A stretch of 64,000 nucleotides of DNA from Salvelinus alpinus. Taxonomy: Eukaryota; Chordata; Actinopteri; Salmoniformes; Salmonidae. The stretch's first letter is position 1. Every line of letters starts with the position of its first letter. The notes beneath the pieces are model-generated. The model searched no databases. It was not told where the DNA came from and saw nothing but the letters and a program-made list of their open reading frames with translations. Position numbers and translations under genes: made by a program. Where the stretch lies: positions 34,816,309 to 34,880,308 of the forward strand of contig NC_092090.1 in assembly GCF_045679555.1 (NCBI RefSeq). Direction: 5' to 3'. Shown here piece by piece: positions 36,985-48,900 of the stretch.

Positions 36985-39900
36985 CTACAAGGATCAGACA
37001 AGAGACAGTAGACTCAGTTATACTGAACAAAACACAATCAGTTCATCCTTGACAGTAGGATTGATCAAAGAGTTGGATGCATTTTATCTTGACCTAAGAA
37101 CAAATCACTGTAGCTGCCATATGAAACCCTCTTGGAGCTTGTAATACACTACATGACCAAAAGTATGTGGACACTCGTCAAATTTTGCAAAACAAAATCA
37201 TGGGCATTAATATGGAGTTGGTTCCCCCTTTGCTGCTGTAACAGCCTCCACTCTTTTGGTAAGGCTTTCCACTAGATGTTGGAACAGCTGCTGGGACTTG
37301 CTTCCGTTCAGCCACAAGAGCATTAGTGAGATCAGGCAGAATCGTCTAGCATGTCATTGTATGCTGTAGCTTTAAAGATTTCCCTTCACTGGAACTAACG
37401 GGCCTGAACCATGAAAAACAGACAGACAATTATTCCTCCTTCCCTAAACTTTACAGCTGACACTATGCATTCGGGCAGGTAGCGTTCTCCTGGCATCCAC
37501 CAAAACCAGAGTCGTCCGTCGAACTGCCAGTTGGAAGTGTGATTCATCACTCCAGAGTCCAATAGCGGCAAGCTTTACACCACTCCAGCCGACGCTTGGC
37601 GTTGCACACGGGGATCTTAGGCTTGTGTGCAGTTGCTCGGTCATGGAAACCCTTTTCATGAAGCTCCTGACGAACAGTTATTGTACTGACGTTGCTTCCA
37701 GAGGCAGTTTGGAACTCTGTAGTGAGTGTTGCAACCAAGGACAGACAATGTTAACACACTACGCACTTCAGCACTCGGCAGTCCCGTTCTGTGAGTTTGT
37801 GTGGGGTGACAATTTGCGGCTGAGCCGTTGTTGCTCCTAGACGTTTCCACTTCACAAAAACAGCACTTACAGTTGACTGGGGCAGCTCTAGCAGGTAAGA
37901 CATTTGACTTGTTGGAAAGGTGGCATCCTATAACGGTGCCACGTTGGAAAGCCACAGAGCTCTTCAGTACAGCCATTCTACTGACAAAGTTTGTCTATGG
38001 AGATTGCATGGCTGCGTGCTTGATTTTATACACCTTTCAACAACGGGTGTGGCTGAAATAGCCAAATCCACTAATATAAAGGGGTGTCCACATACTTTGT
38101 ATATATACTGAATTTTCCCAACCACTGACTGATGTATGGAGGGATGTAATTTCAAGGTCAAATATGATACAAGATGTGTAACTGGACATGGTAACACTCA
38201 CCATTCTTTTCATGGATCTGGACCAGGGATTTGTATGACTGCTGTGCTCTGGCAAGATTGTATTGGTTCTGAAACAAAAACAGCACCTATATCGAACTTG
38301 TGCTTATGAATGCCCCAAGCAGTGTAAAGGTTCAGGACTAAGCACCATCACGTACAAGTGAATTAGTTTGATGAAGTCTGACTGCACGGTGGATGCCTTT
38401 CCATCAACTTCCCCCAGAGAATTTTGCCGCTCGATCTGTTGTCATGCTACGTTTGCACGCACCGCGGGTGACCATTAATCGCACCATAATAAATAGCGTG
38501 TCGAACCGTGTGGGGAAAATCTCTGAAGAGCCGGGAGCTGGGACTATTTTCTCCAGTGTGAGGGTAATAAAATTCAGCTTCAGAGGGGAACTGGCTCTTA
38601 TAAAAAAAGAAAAGTCAGAGTCCTATCAACCCAGTAACAGAAACATTGGTATTCTTATGTTTTTGATTAATAGGTACATTTCTAGCATTTTATTAACCAT
38701 ACATACCCAACTTTAGTAACCTCAGGACAGATATGATAAACACTTTCATTAGACAAGATTTGAAATCAACATAGCTGAGTATCAAGTCTTTCTTTGGTGT
38801 ACAAGGTTAGATCCTAACTTTTAAAGAACAGATTCTCATACAGCAGCGCCCAAGATTCCTTGAAACTGCAGCTTGTCTATAAATATCCCTGTAATTTTGT
38901 CTGCGCCGAATTCTACTGGGATCCCAGAGCCAGACTAGTGTGAATGTGCTGAGAGAAGAGGGAGAGAAATGACAGCATGAAGTGGACTGATGTGAAGTGT
39001 CAGCATTAAGAGATCATAAGCGCCGCACTGTCCCAGCGGCGCTAAGTAACAACGTACTGTTTAAATGAAGTGCTGGGGGCTTATAGATACCTCATTTCCA
39101 TAGAGCAGCTTGGACCAGCTGACCACACAGCTCACCCCTTTATCCATGTCAATACACCCTGTTGTATGCATCATGTTAACACATTTCAAAGCTCTCTGCC
39201 CGCTTAAACAAACAATGCTTACCTTATTGGCTCCAAACTGCACTCTGGCTTTTCCCTTGACTAAAGTGGCGTTGATCTGCATGATTACAGACTCTATGGA
39301 ATAGGCACTGCTCCAGCCCTGAAATCAAGTGGCGATACATCATCAATGCACTAGCATTTACCTCCACTGTGAAATGACAGTGGACAAGTTTTGAACTGAC
39401 ATTGTGGCATAAAAACATACCTGTTTTGTGAGAAGCTCCATGCACAGGGCACCCCCTCCAAGAACATAACTTAAAGACAGTAGGTGAAAGAAAAATATTA
39501 GAATATGTAGATATAAAAGGTGATCAAAACACCAAAATAAATCTCTTATCCACAAGCACAGATGATCTCCTTTTAGCTAAACTGCCACTTCTAACATTCA
39601 GCTTTTCACTGGCTGCTGACAATGTCTAGACCAGAAGAGACCGCCCTTCCTGGTTAAGTGAGGGGAGCAACTCCGTCAGAGTGGAAACACCGCAGAAATA
39701 ACAAAACCATTCCCCTCATACGCAGTGAACTGAACTCACCCTCCAGACAGCACAGGAGAAGCCACTCGTACAAATGGTGGATCAAAGGGGAAATTATCCT
39801 GCAGGTACAGAACAAAATAGCATTAAAATGATAACACCCAACACTACCAAACTGGCTTTGCTTTCTAGTATCAGCATTGGTACTTACTTTATATGAGAAG

Positions 39901-42900
39901 TTTAGCAGAATGTAATCCATTCCCTCCTTTTCCTTTAAAATCTGCAGGTCACTGTGCAGGGGACTATCTGGATCTACACTGTTGAGCAAATAGAGCGCAT
40001 CATAATACATCAGCCACATGCTAGAATTACACAGTACTGTCAACTCCTATGGTAAATAGGCCTAGTGCCGAAAGAGCAGTGAATGCGATAAGGCATTATC
40101 CACCCTCATCCTGAGATCCAGCCTTCCTGTTAACTTCCTCCAGTCTTAACCACAGTATAACCACCCTCTTTAGTTACTTACGTTCTCAGCTTGACGTGCC
40201 ATTCATACAGGCTGTCATTGACCAGCTCCACTGAATAGATACCTGGAAGAGAATGCATAGTCTGGTAAGTGACAATCGGAATCAAACTGCCATTTTTTTT
40301 TATTGCAACATATCTGAAGAGCTTTCTAGTGCTGCCGCAGTGAAGTACGTACCCATCTTGTAACTCTGGGACCGGTATATCTCCCGGAGCTCCTTCATGA
40401 GGCGGTCTGAGGCCTGCACTGAACCAGACACCGCACCCTGCAACACACAATACACACAGGGTAATACACCGATACTCAAACATACAGCACATTCAACGAT
40501 TGGGGATAATAATGCACATAGACACTGACGGCAAAGATTAAATCAAATGTTTACAGGCCCAGCTCAAATACGCTAATAGCTCTGCATTTAGATAAAAAGT
40601 CTACAAACTCCTAGAAATTAACAGTTATTGATCAGCATAGAGACAAAATGCTTCAGAACTAACTGGCAGTATACAGTTCGCTACAGTATACGGGGAGAAT
40701 TTCACAGGTTCCATAGCAAGGCTCTCATCTGCGATAATGATAGATTTGAAGAGCTGAGCCATTGAATGCAGTAGGGACTGTGGAGGATGAGAGAAGAGTG
40801 TCTCATTTATGTGTCTCTCAGAGCTGCTCACAGACCTTAGGGGAAACAGCTGTATTCTAAAGCAACAATTAAGAGAGCCATGGGTAAATGTTAGATAACA
40901 TGATTACTATCAGAATGACTAATTACTGTCATTTAGCCCTAAACAGCATAATATGGGTGTACTGCATTGGTAAGAAATTCCCTCAGAGTAAAACACTGAT
41001 GGAAAATAAGTGGAAAATACATTCCATTCAGAAACACCTGAAAAACTGGTTAGATGCATGCACATTGGCTATATCATAAAGGTTCACTAGACATCCCAGT
41101 GTAACAGTGCTGGATCCAGTAAACTGTTCTAGGCCTAATGACAGATATATTCCCCATGCATCCCCCAAAAGCGTATAAAATGTCACCTTACCGAATGAGC
41201 ACTTACGTTCAAGTGGTCCTGCCTCTGGTTCTTGCGGATCTTCTCCAGGATGGCCAGGTTCTCCTTCTCGATGCCGTCATCCTCAGACTTCTTCCCATCC
41301 ACTGGCTCCTCCTCTTTCATCTCATAGTGGTCCAGGTCTTCAATGTCCTGCTGGCACAATGACAAGAGCATTAGAAGACATGTTTTACTTCAAGTTAACA
41401 CATGCAAATATGTGTGATTGGTATTGACTATCTAGTCGAGCTTGACATCCAGCATGGCTCAGCTCAAATCAGCATGGTAATGTGCAGCGCTATATGTAAT
41501 GACATTTATTTGAAAAGGGATAAGGACCTCCCCCATTTCCTCTTCTTCCTCCTCTTCGGACGTGACCTCGTCTGTGACCCCATGCTAAAGAAACACAACA
41601 GAAAGAGTTCACAGACAGTTCAATCTCATTCCTAACATGCCATACTCAGTGACGCCAATTGCTTTAGCAAGTTAGATGTAGGCCTATAGTCTAACAAAAA
41701 AATGGTAGAGATATTTGTAGGAATGTTCCGAAATGTGCAAAACCAGTAATTGAGTTTCTGGGTAGTCAGAAACAACATTCCTCAACTGTACAGGCTGCTA
41801 CTATTTAACATTCAACCTCTGCTTCAGTCATTCTAATTCCTAAGTAGACTTTTTTTTATTTTTTTTAACCTTTATTTAACTTGGCAAGTCAGTTAAGAAC
41901 AAATTCTTATTTTCAATTACGGCTAAGAACAGTGGGTTAACTGCCTTGTTCAGGGGCAGAACAGATTTTATTTACCTTGTCAGCTCGGGGATTCGATCTT
42001 GCAACCGTCGGGTTACTAGTCCAACGCTCTAACCACTAGGCTACCTGCCACAACCGTAGCCTACGGTTGTGTGTTCATTGGTTACGAGGTAAATTATGCT
42101 AGCACCTCCCACTGTCCCCTCCCACAGGAAGAGTCTATTGATTCCATCCCCGGGACTCTGCACTAATCATTAATGTCTGTGCTGATGGACGGTTTCAGGA
42201 CTGTATTAGGTTCTTCATGCAGGTTTTTAAACCCTTTCATCAGCTAAGTGTCTACAATCTCCTTGGTAGCTTCCACAATAAAATTAAACAAAGGGATTAG
42301 GCACATGACTCACTTCAGGTATGTGAAAGGAGATGGTCTTCATGAAAAAGCCTCTATGGTTATTTTTTTACTTCAATGCCCTCCAACAGAAAAATATACA
42401 GGCCTAGTAGTACTTGAAAACCAGAAAACATTTTGAGCGGACATTGGCCTAGTCAAAGTGCAGACTTAAACCCACAAAGGTTGCAGAGTTAAAGCAGTTC
42501 TACATGAAAGCGTGGGGCCTTACCTTTCGGTCTTGTCCTACAGGGCCGGCAGGGAGGGGCTGGTCCAGCATCTCTACATCTGGGTGCTGGGGCAGGTTGT
42601 ACAGCCGACAGAGGTCACAGATGAGCCGCTTTAGCTGCTGCAGGAGCTGGGGGACCGAGGGACAGTACCAGCAGGCAGTTTGAGTTGGGGAGCACAGGCA
42701 GCAGCACTAGATAACACAACACAGTCATGTCACAGATACATTGCCGTGAAAAAGGATTTGACCCCATTCTGATTTTTTACAACGAATGCTATCAGATCTT
42801 CAACCAAAACCTAATATTAGATAAAGGGAACCTGAGCAAAAAAATTAAACAAATAGGATACTTATTGAATTTATATAATAAACAAAGTTATGCAACACCC

Positions 42901-45900
42901 AATGCCCGTGTGAAAAAGTAACTTCCCCCTTACACTCAATAACTGGTTGTGCCACCTTTAGCTGCAATTAGTGCAAACAAACGCTTCCTGTAGTCGTTGT
43001 TGATCAGTCTCTCACGTCGCTGTGGAGTAATTTTCACCCACTCCATGCAAAACTGATTTAACTCAGCGACATGTGGGTTTGAGCATGAACTGCTCGTTTC
43101 AGGTCCTGCCATAACATCTCAATCGGGTTCAGATCTGGACTTTGACTAGGCCGTTACAAAACTTCCAATATGTTTTTTTTCATCCATTCTGATGTAGACT
43201 TGATTGCGTTTATTTGATCATTGTTTTGCTGTATAAACCAGCTGCACTTCAGCTTATGCTCAGACAGCCTGATATTCTCCTCTAGAATTCGCTGATACAG
43301 AGCAAAATTCATGGTTCCTTCAATGATTGCAAGTCATCCAGGTCCTGAGGGAGCAAAGTATCTCCAAACCAACACACTACCACCACACATGATCATTGTT
43401 ATGAGGTTCTTATTGTGGAATGGAGTGTTTGGTTTTCACCAGAAAAATGGAAATCTACAAATTGTACATTTTGGAACGGCCTAGTCAAAGTGCAGACTTA
43501 AACCCACAAAGGTCGCTGAGTTAAAGCAGTTCTACATGAAAGCGTGGGGAAAAATTTGATGCGAGAGACTGATCTAATGCTTCCTGTAGTTGTTGGTTGC
43601 AGTCATAGAAGGTGGCAGTCATTGCAGGAGGAACAACCAGGTACTCTGTAAGAGGAAAAATAATTTCTCCACACAGGGCATTGGCTGTGGAATAAAAGCA
43701 TACAATAATTATAAAGTGTTTGTTATTTGAACACAACTTCCCTTGATCTTATATTAGGTTTTGATTGAAGATCTAATAACATTCAGTGTAAGAAAACATG
43801 CAAAAACAGAAAATCAGAAAGGGGGCAAATACTTATTCACTGCATTGTACCTTCACCACGGCACACCTTCAGAGACAACATGAAAGGTAAGATTGTGTCA
43901 GGGAATGTCAGACACCTTAGCAACAGTAACTTAGTGCAGAAATGTGTACCTCTGCAAGCTTCTCAGTATTGCTATAGAAGAAATGTATTCTCCTGAATGT
44001 AGGCCTGGTCCATACATGGTGAAAATGTTGTATAATGCATGGTGCAACAGAGAAAATTTAATCACCACAGATATCTCTGATAAGAGCACTATAAAATGCA
44101 GATCTGGTGGGCTACAAACAGAGCATGCAGTGTGATTAAGTAGGCTGGGTCAAAGAATGTAGTTACATAAGCCGATATAGCCTACAGAGAACTCAGTGTT
44201 TCCCCTAGGATTTCTTTCAGCAGTGGTAAAAGGGGGGGGGCGGGTGCGGGGGCTTGCTCTTTGCTGGGGGAGTCTGGGGGCATGCCCCCGAGAGATTTTT
44301 CAGGTAGAACGACTGTGAGAAGGGCTTCGAAGGGCGCAGCGGTCTAAGGCACTGCATCTCAGTGCTAGAAACATTACTACAGACGCAGGTTCGATCACGG
44401 GCTGTATCACAACCGGTCGTGATCAGGAGTCTCATAGGGCGGCGCACAAATGGCCCAGCGTCGTCCGGGTTAGGGGAGGGTTTATGCATCATTGTAAAAT
44501 AAGAATTTGTTCTTAACTGACTTGCCTACTTAAATAAAGGTTAAATAAAATCAATAAAAGTGGTCACTTGTGATGACTTTTCAAAAATACATTCTACTCC
44601 AAAATGAATGAAAATGTTGACACCATTTGAAATAGAAGGGATCGCGCCACTGCATTGTAGGGAGAGGAGCAGGCAGTGGCTGTGTGCTCATGGCTCTCAT
44701 TTGTGCCACTGCTCACTCTGTTTGCAACAAATATACCTTATAATGCTGATCTTAAAGAGATTCTCCAGGACTGATGAATACACAAAGTAGAGCTCACAAG
44801 CAACAAATGGTTCCTGAAAGGTGCGTACTGTGTCACATATGTGCATATAAGTGCACTAGGTATGTGACAAATGGACAATTTTCCTTAACGTTTAAAAACT
44901 GCAATTATTTCTTTCTTATTGGTTATCAGAAAGTCATAAAAATTCCACAATTTACAATGCAGAATAACAGCCCTATTACATATGCATGACTCCTAGGGCC
45001 AGGCAATGAAGTTATCTACTGCAACCATTTACAGACTTAGAACACAGCTACAGTAACATAGCAATAGCGACAATTGGTACCTTTACAGAAAATGTGTAAA
45101 CTGTGACCGTTAAATTCTGCTCCGGCATAAAATGTTCTGCATTTTTCCCCTAACAACAAACGTCGCTGATTGATGGGCTGCTGTGTTTTGATTTTATATA
45201 GTATGGTTGATAGATGTGTTTAATTTCTACTAAAGGTCTTGGTAAGTCACGGTATTTAACAAACCTTAAAGTACTTTTTTAGGAGAGACTGGTCTCCAAG
45301 CAGGCAGCAGCTCAAGATTGTTTAATTGATAGTTCTGGTTGCCTAGCAATGGATGTTAGTCCCACTTCAGAAGCCTCATTCCTTTACAGACAAGTAAAAT
45401 GCCCATTCATATCTCCAGAAAAGGTTTTGTGTCAGCATTTAAAAATCCGTAGTGTAGCCTACCCTAATAGACAGACAAACAAGCTGTAGCGCTTTCAAGG
45501 GACCACATTCCATTATGTCTGAAAAGGGTTATCGATAAAGGATAGCGATAGCCTATCGTCATTTAAAAAAACAAAGATTAGGCTACCCCGTGCTCGCAAG
45601 AAGAGGGCACGACAAAACCTACTCCCCGGAGACTGAACAGAAGACTGAAAATATTTGGCATGGGTCATCAGAACCTCAAAAGTTTCTACAGCTGCACCAT
45701 CGAGAGCATCCTGACTGGTTGCATCACTGCCTGGTATGGCAACTGTTCTCTCTGCTACTGCACAGCAAGCGGTACCGGAGCGCCAAGTCTAGGTCCAAAA
45801 AGCTTCTAAACAGCTTTTACCCATAAGCCATGAGACTCCTGAACACGTAATCAAATGGCTACCCAGACTATTTGCATTGCCCCCCTCTTACACCACTGCT

Positions 45901-48900
45901 ACTCTGTTGTTATCATCTATGCATAGTCACTTTAAAAACTCTACCTACATGTACATATTACCTCAACTAAACGGTGCCCCCGCACATTGACTCTGTACCG
46001 GTACCCCCCTGTACATAGTCCCGCTATTGTTATTTTGCTGCTGCTCTTTAATTACTTGTTACTTTTATCTCTTATTCTTATCTGTATTTTTTTTAAACTG
46101 CATTGTTGGTTAGGGGCTCGTAAGTAAGCATCTCACTGTATTCGGCGCATGTGGCTAATAAAATTTGATTTGATTTTGAAGACTGGCCCAAAGATACCCC
46201 CACCACCACGACACAAAATGTAGGCTAATTGAGGCAAGACAGTAATTCTTGTCATAAATGATGCATGTATGAACTGCACATTGACACATCCAGCCCAAAG
46301 AGAGAGGTATAAAAAATACTTAGGCTAGTCGTCAGAGCAGGTCTTTAAAGGGATAGGGCTTAATTGCCAAATCTTGCACTTATTCTACTTACCCAGAGTC
46401 AGATGAGCTCATGTGCAGTTTGAAGGAAATTGAAGGTAGCGTCGCAAACCACTGCTAACTAGCATTTGCACTAACACAGGTCAGCAGGTCAACTTCCTTC
46501 AAACTGCATGCAGAGATACAAAAAAATGGTATCCATGAATTCATCCGACTCTGGGTAAGTAGAAAAAGGGCTTAATTGCCAAGTAAGTCTCCGCTGCAAC
46601 ATAAATATAGGGGAAACCCTGGAGAACAGCTTGGCACAAAAATGGTGATCTCAAAAGTCATCTTATTTTGCAAGCAGAGACTGGAATATGTTCCGGGATT
46701 CATCAAAAGGCATTGAGGAGTATACCACCTCAATCATCGGCTTCATCAATAAGTGCATCGACGACATCGTCCCCACAGTGACCGTACGTACATATCCCAA
46801 CCAGAAGCCATGGATAACAGGCAACATCCGCATTGAGCTAAAGGCTAGAGCTGCCGCTTTCAAGGAGCGGGACACTAATCCGGACACTTGTAAGAAATCC
46901 TGCTACGCCCTCAGACAAACCATCAAACAAGCAAAGCGTCAATATAGGATTAAGAATGAATCCTACTACACCGGCTCTGACACTCGTAGGATGTGGTAGG
47001 GCTTGATAACTTTACGGACTACAAATACAACCCAGCCGCGAGCTGCCCAGTGATGCGAGCCTACCAGACGAGCTAAAAGCCTTTTATGCTCGCTTCGAGG
47101 CAAGCAACACTGAGGCATGCATGAGAACACCAGCTGTTCTGGATGACTGTGCGATTACGCTCTCAGTAGCCGATGTGAGCAAGACCTTCAAACGGGTCAA
47201 CGTTCACAAAGCCGCTGGGCCAGACAGATTACACGGAGGTGTACTCAAAGCATGCGCGGACCAACTGGCAAATGTCTTCACTGACATTTTCAACCTCTCC
47301 CTGACCGAGTCTGTAATACCTACATGTTTCAAGCAGACCACCATAGTCCCTGTGCTTAAGAAAACGAAGGTAACCCGCCTAAATGATTACTGCCCCTTAG
47401 CACTCATGTCGGTAGCCATGAAGTGCTTTGAGAGGCTGGTCATGGCTCACTTCAACAGCATTCTCCCAGATACCATAGGGTAAACTCCAATTCGCATACT
47501 ACCCCAACAGACCCACAGATGACACAATCTCAATAGCACTCCACACTGCCCTTTCACACCTGAACAAAAGTAAAATCTATATGAGAATGCTGTTCATTGA
47601 CTACAGCTCAGCATTCAACACCATAGTGCCCACAAAGCGCATCACTAAGCTAAGGACCCTGGAACTAAACACCTCCCTCTGCAACTGGATCCTGGACTTC
47701 CTGACAGGCCGCCCCCAGGTGGTAAGGGTAGGCAACAACACGTCTACTACGCTGATCCTTAACACTGGGGCCCCTCAGGTGTGTGTGCTCAGTCCCCTCC
47801 TGTACTCCCTGTTCACCCATGCCTGCGTGGCTAAACACGACTCCAACACCATCATTAAGTTTGCTGACGACAACAGTGGTAGGCCTGATCACCAACAACG
47901 ATGAGACAGCCTATAGGGAGGAGGTCAGAGACCTGGCAGTGTGGTGCCAAGACAACAACCTTTCCCTCAATGTGATCAAGACAAAGGAGCTGATTGTGGA
48001 CTACAGGAAAAGGCGAGCCGAACAGGCCCCCCATTAACATCGACGGGGCTGTAGAGGGCACGACAACACCTTTTCCCCATCAGCAGACTGAAAAGATTTG
48101 GCACGGGTCCCCAGATCCTCAAAAAGTTCTACAGCTGCACCATCGAGAGCATCCTGACCGGTTGCATCACCGCCTGGTACGGTAACTGCTCAGGAATCTG
48201 ACCATAAGGCACTAGAGAAGGTGGTGTGTACAGCCCAGTATGTCACTGGGGCCAAGCGTCCTGTCATCCAGGCCCAATATCCTAGGCGGTGTCAGAGGAA
48301 AACCCCCCAAAATTGTCAAAGACTCCAGTTTCTCTGCTACTGCACGGCAAGCGGTTCCGGAGCACCTGGTCTAGGAACCAAAGGCTCTTTAACAGCTTCT
48401 ACCCCCAAGCCATAAAACTGTCCACCGGATTATTTACATTGACACACCCCCCCCATTTGTTTTTTACAATGCTGCTACTCGCTGTTAATTATCTATTCAT
48501 AGTCACTTCACCCCTGTACAAATTACCTCGACTAACCTGTACCCCCGCACATTGACTCGGTACCGGTACCCCCTGTATACAGCCTCGTTATTGTTATTTT
48601 ATTGGTGTAACTTTAGTTTATTTTTTAAAAATATTTTCTTAACTCTTTCTTGAACTGCACTGTTGGTTAAGGGCTTGTAAGTAAGCATTTCACGGTAAGG
48701 TCTACACATGTTGCATTCAGAGCAGGTGACAAAAAGTTTGATTTAATCTCAAAATTCAGACGACAAGGTCCTTTGGCCTGCTGAAACTGTGACAGTGTGT
48801 GTCAAGAAAACCCATCCCTCCGGTTCCACAAAGAGGCACGCTCGACACTCATACCAAACATGACAGAGGGCTGTCCTATGATGTTTGAGTGACATGAGGG

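Larger units (their letters stand above)
44194..46621. mobile_element. Composite hAT-type element in ube2q2 intron 2
   Basis: Left end CAGTGTTTCCCCTA, right end complement CAGGGTTTCCCCTA (one mismatch). GAGAAC lies next to both ends, an imperfect target duplication. Inside are a SINE, a LINE 3' end and a palindromic segment, so only about 1.5 kb is the element's own sequence. No transposase frame. The left part has a perfect 14-bp palindrome GGGGGCATGCCCCC at 44276-44289. Confidence 0.65.
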
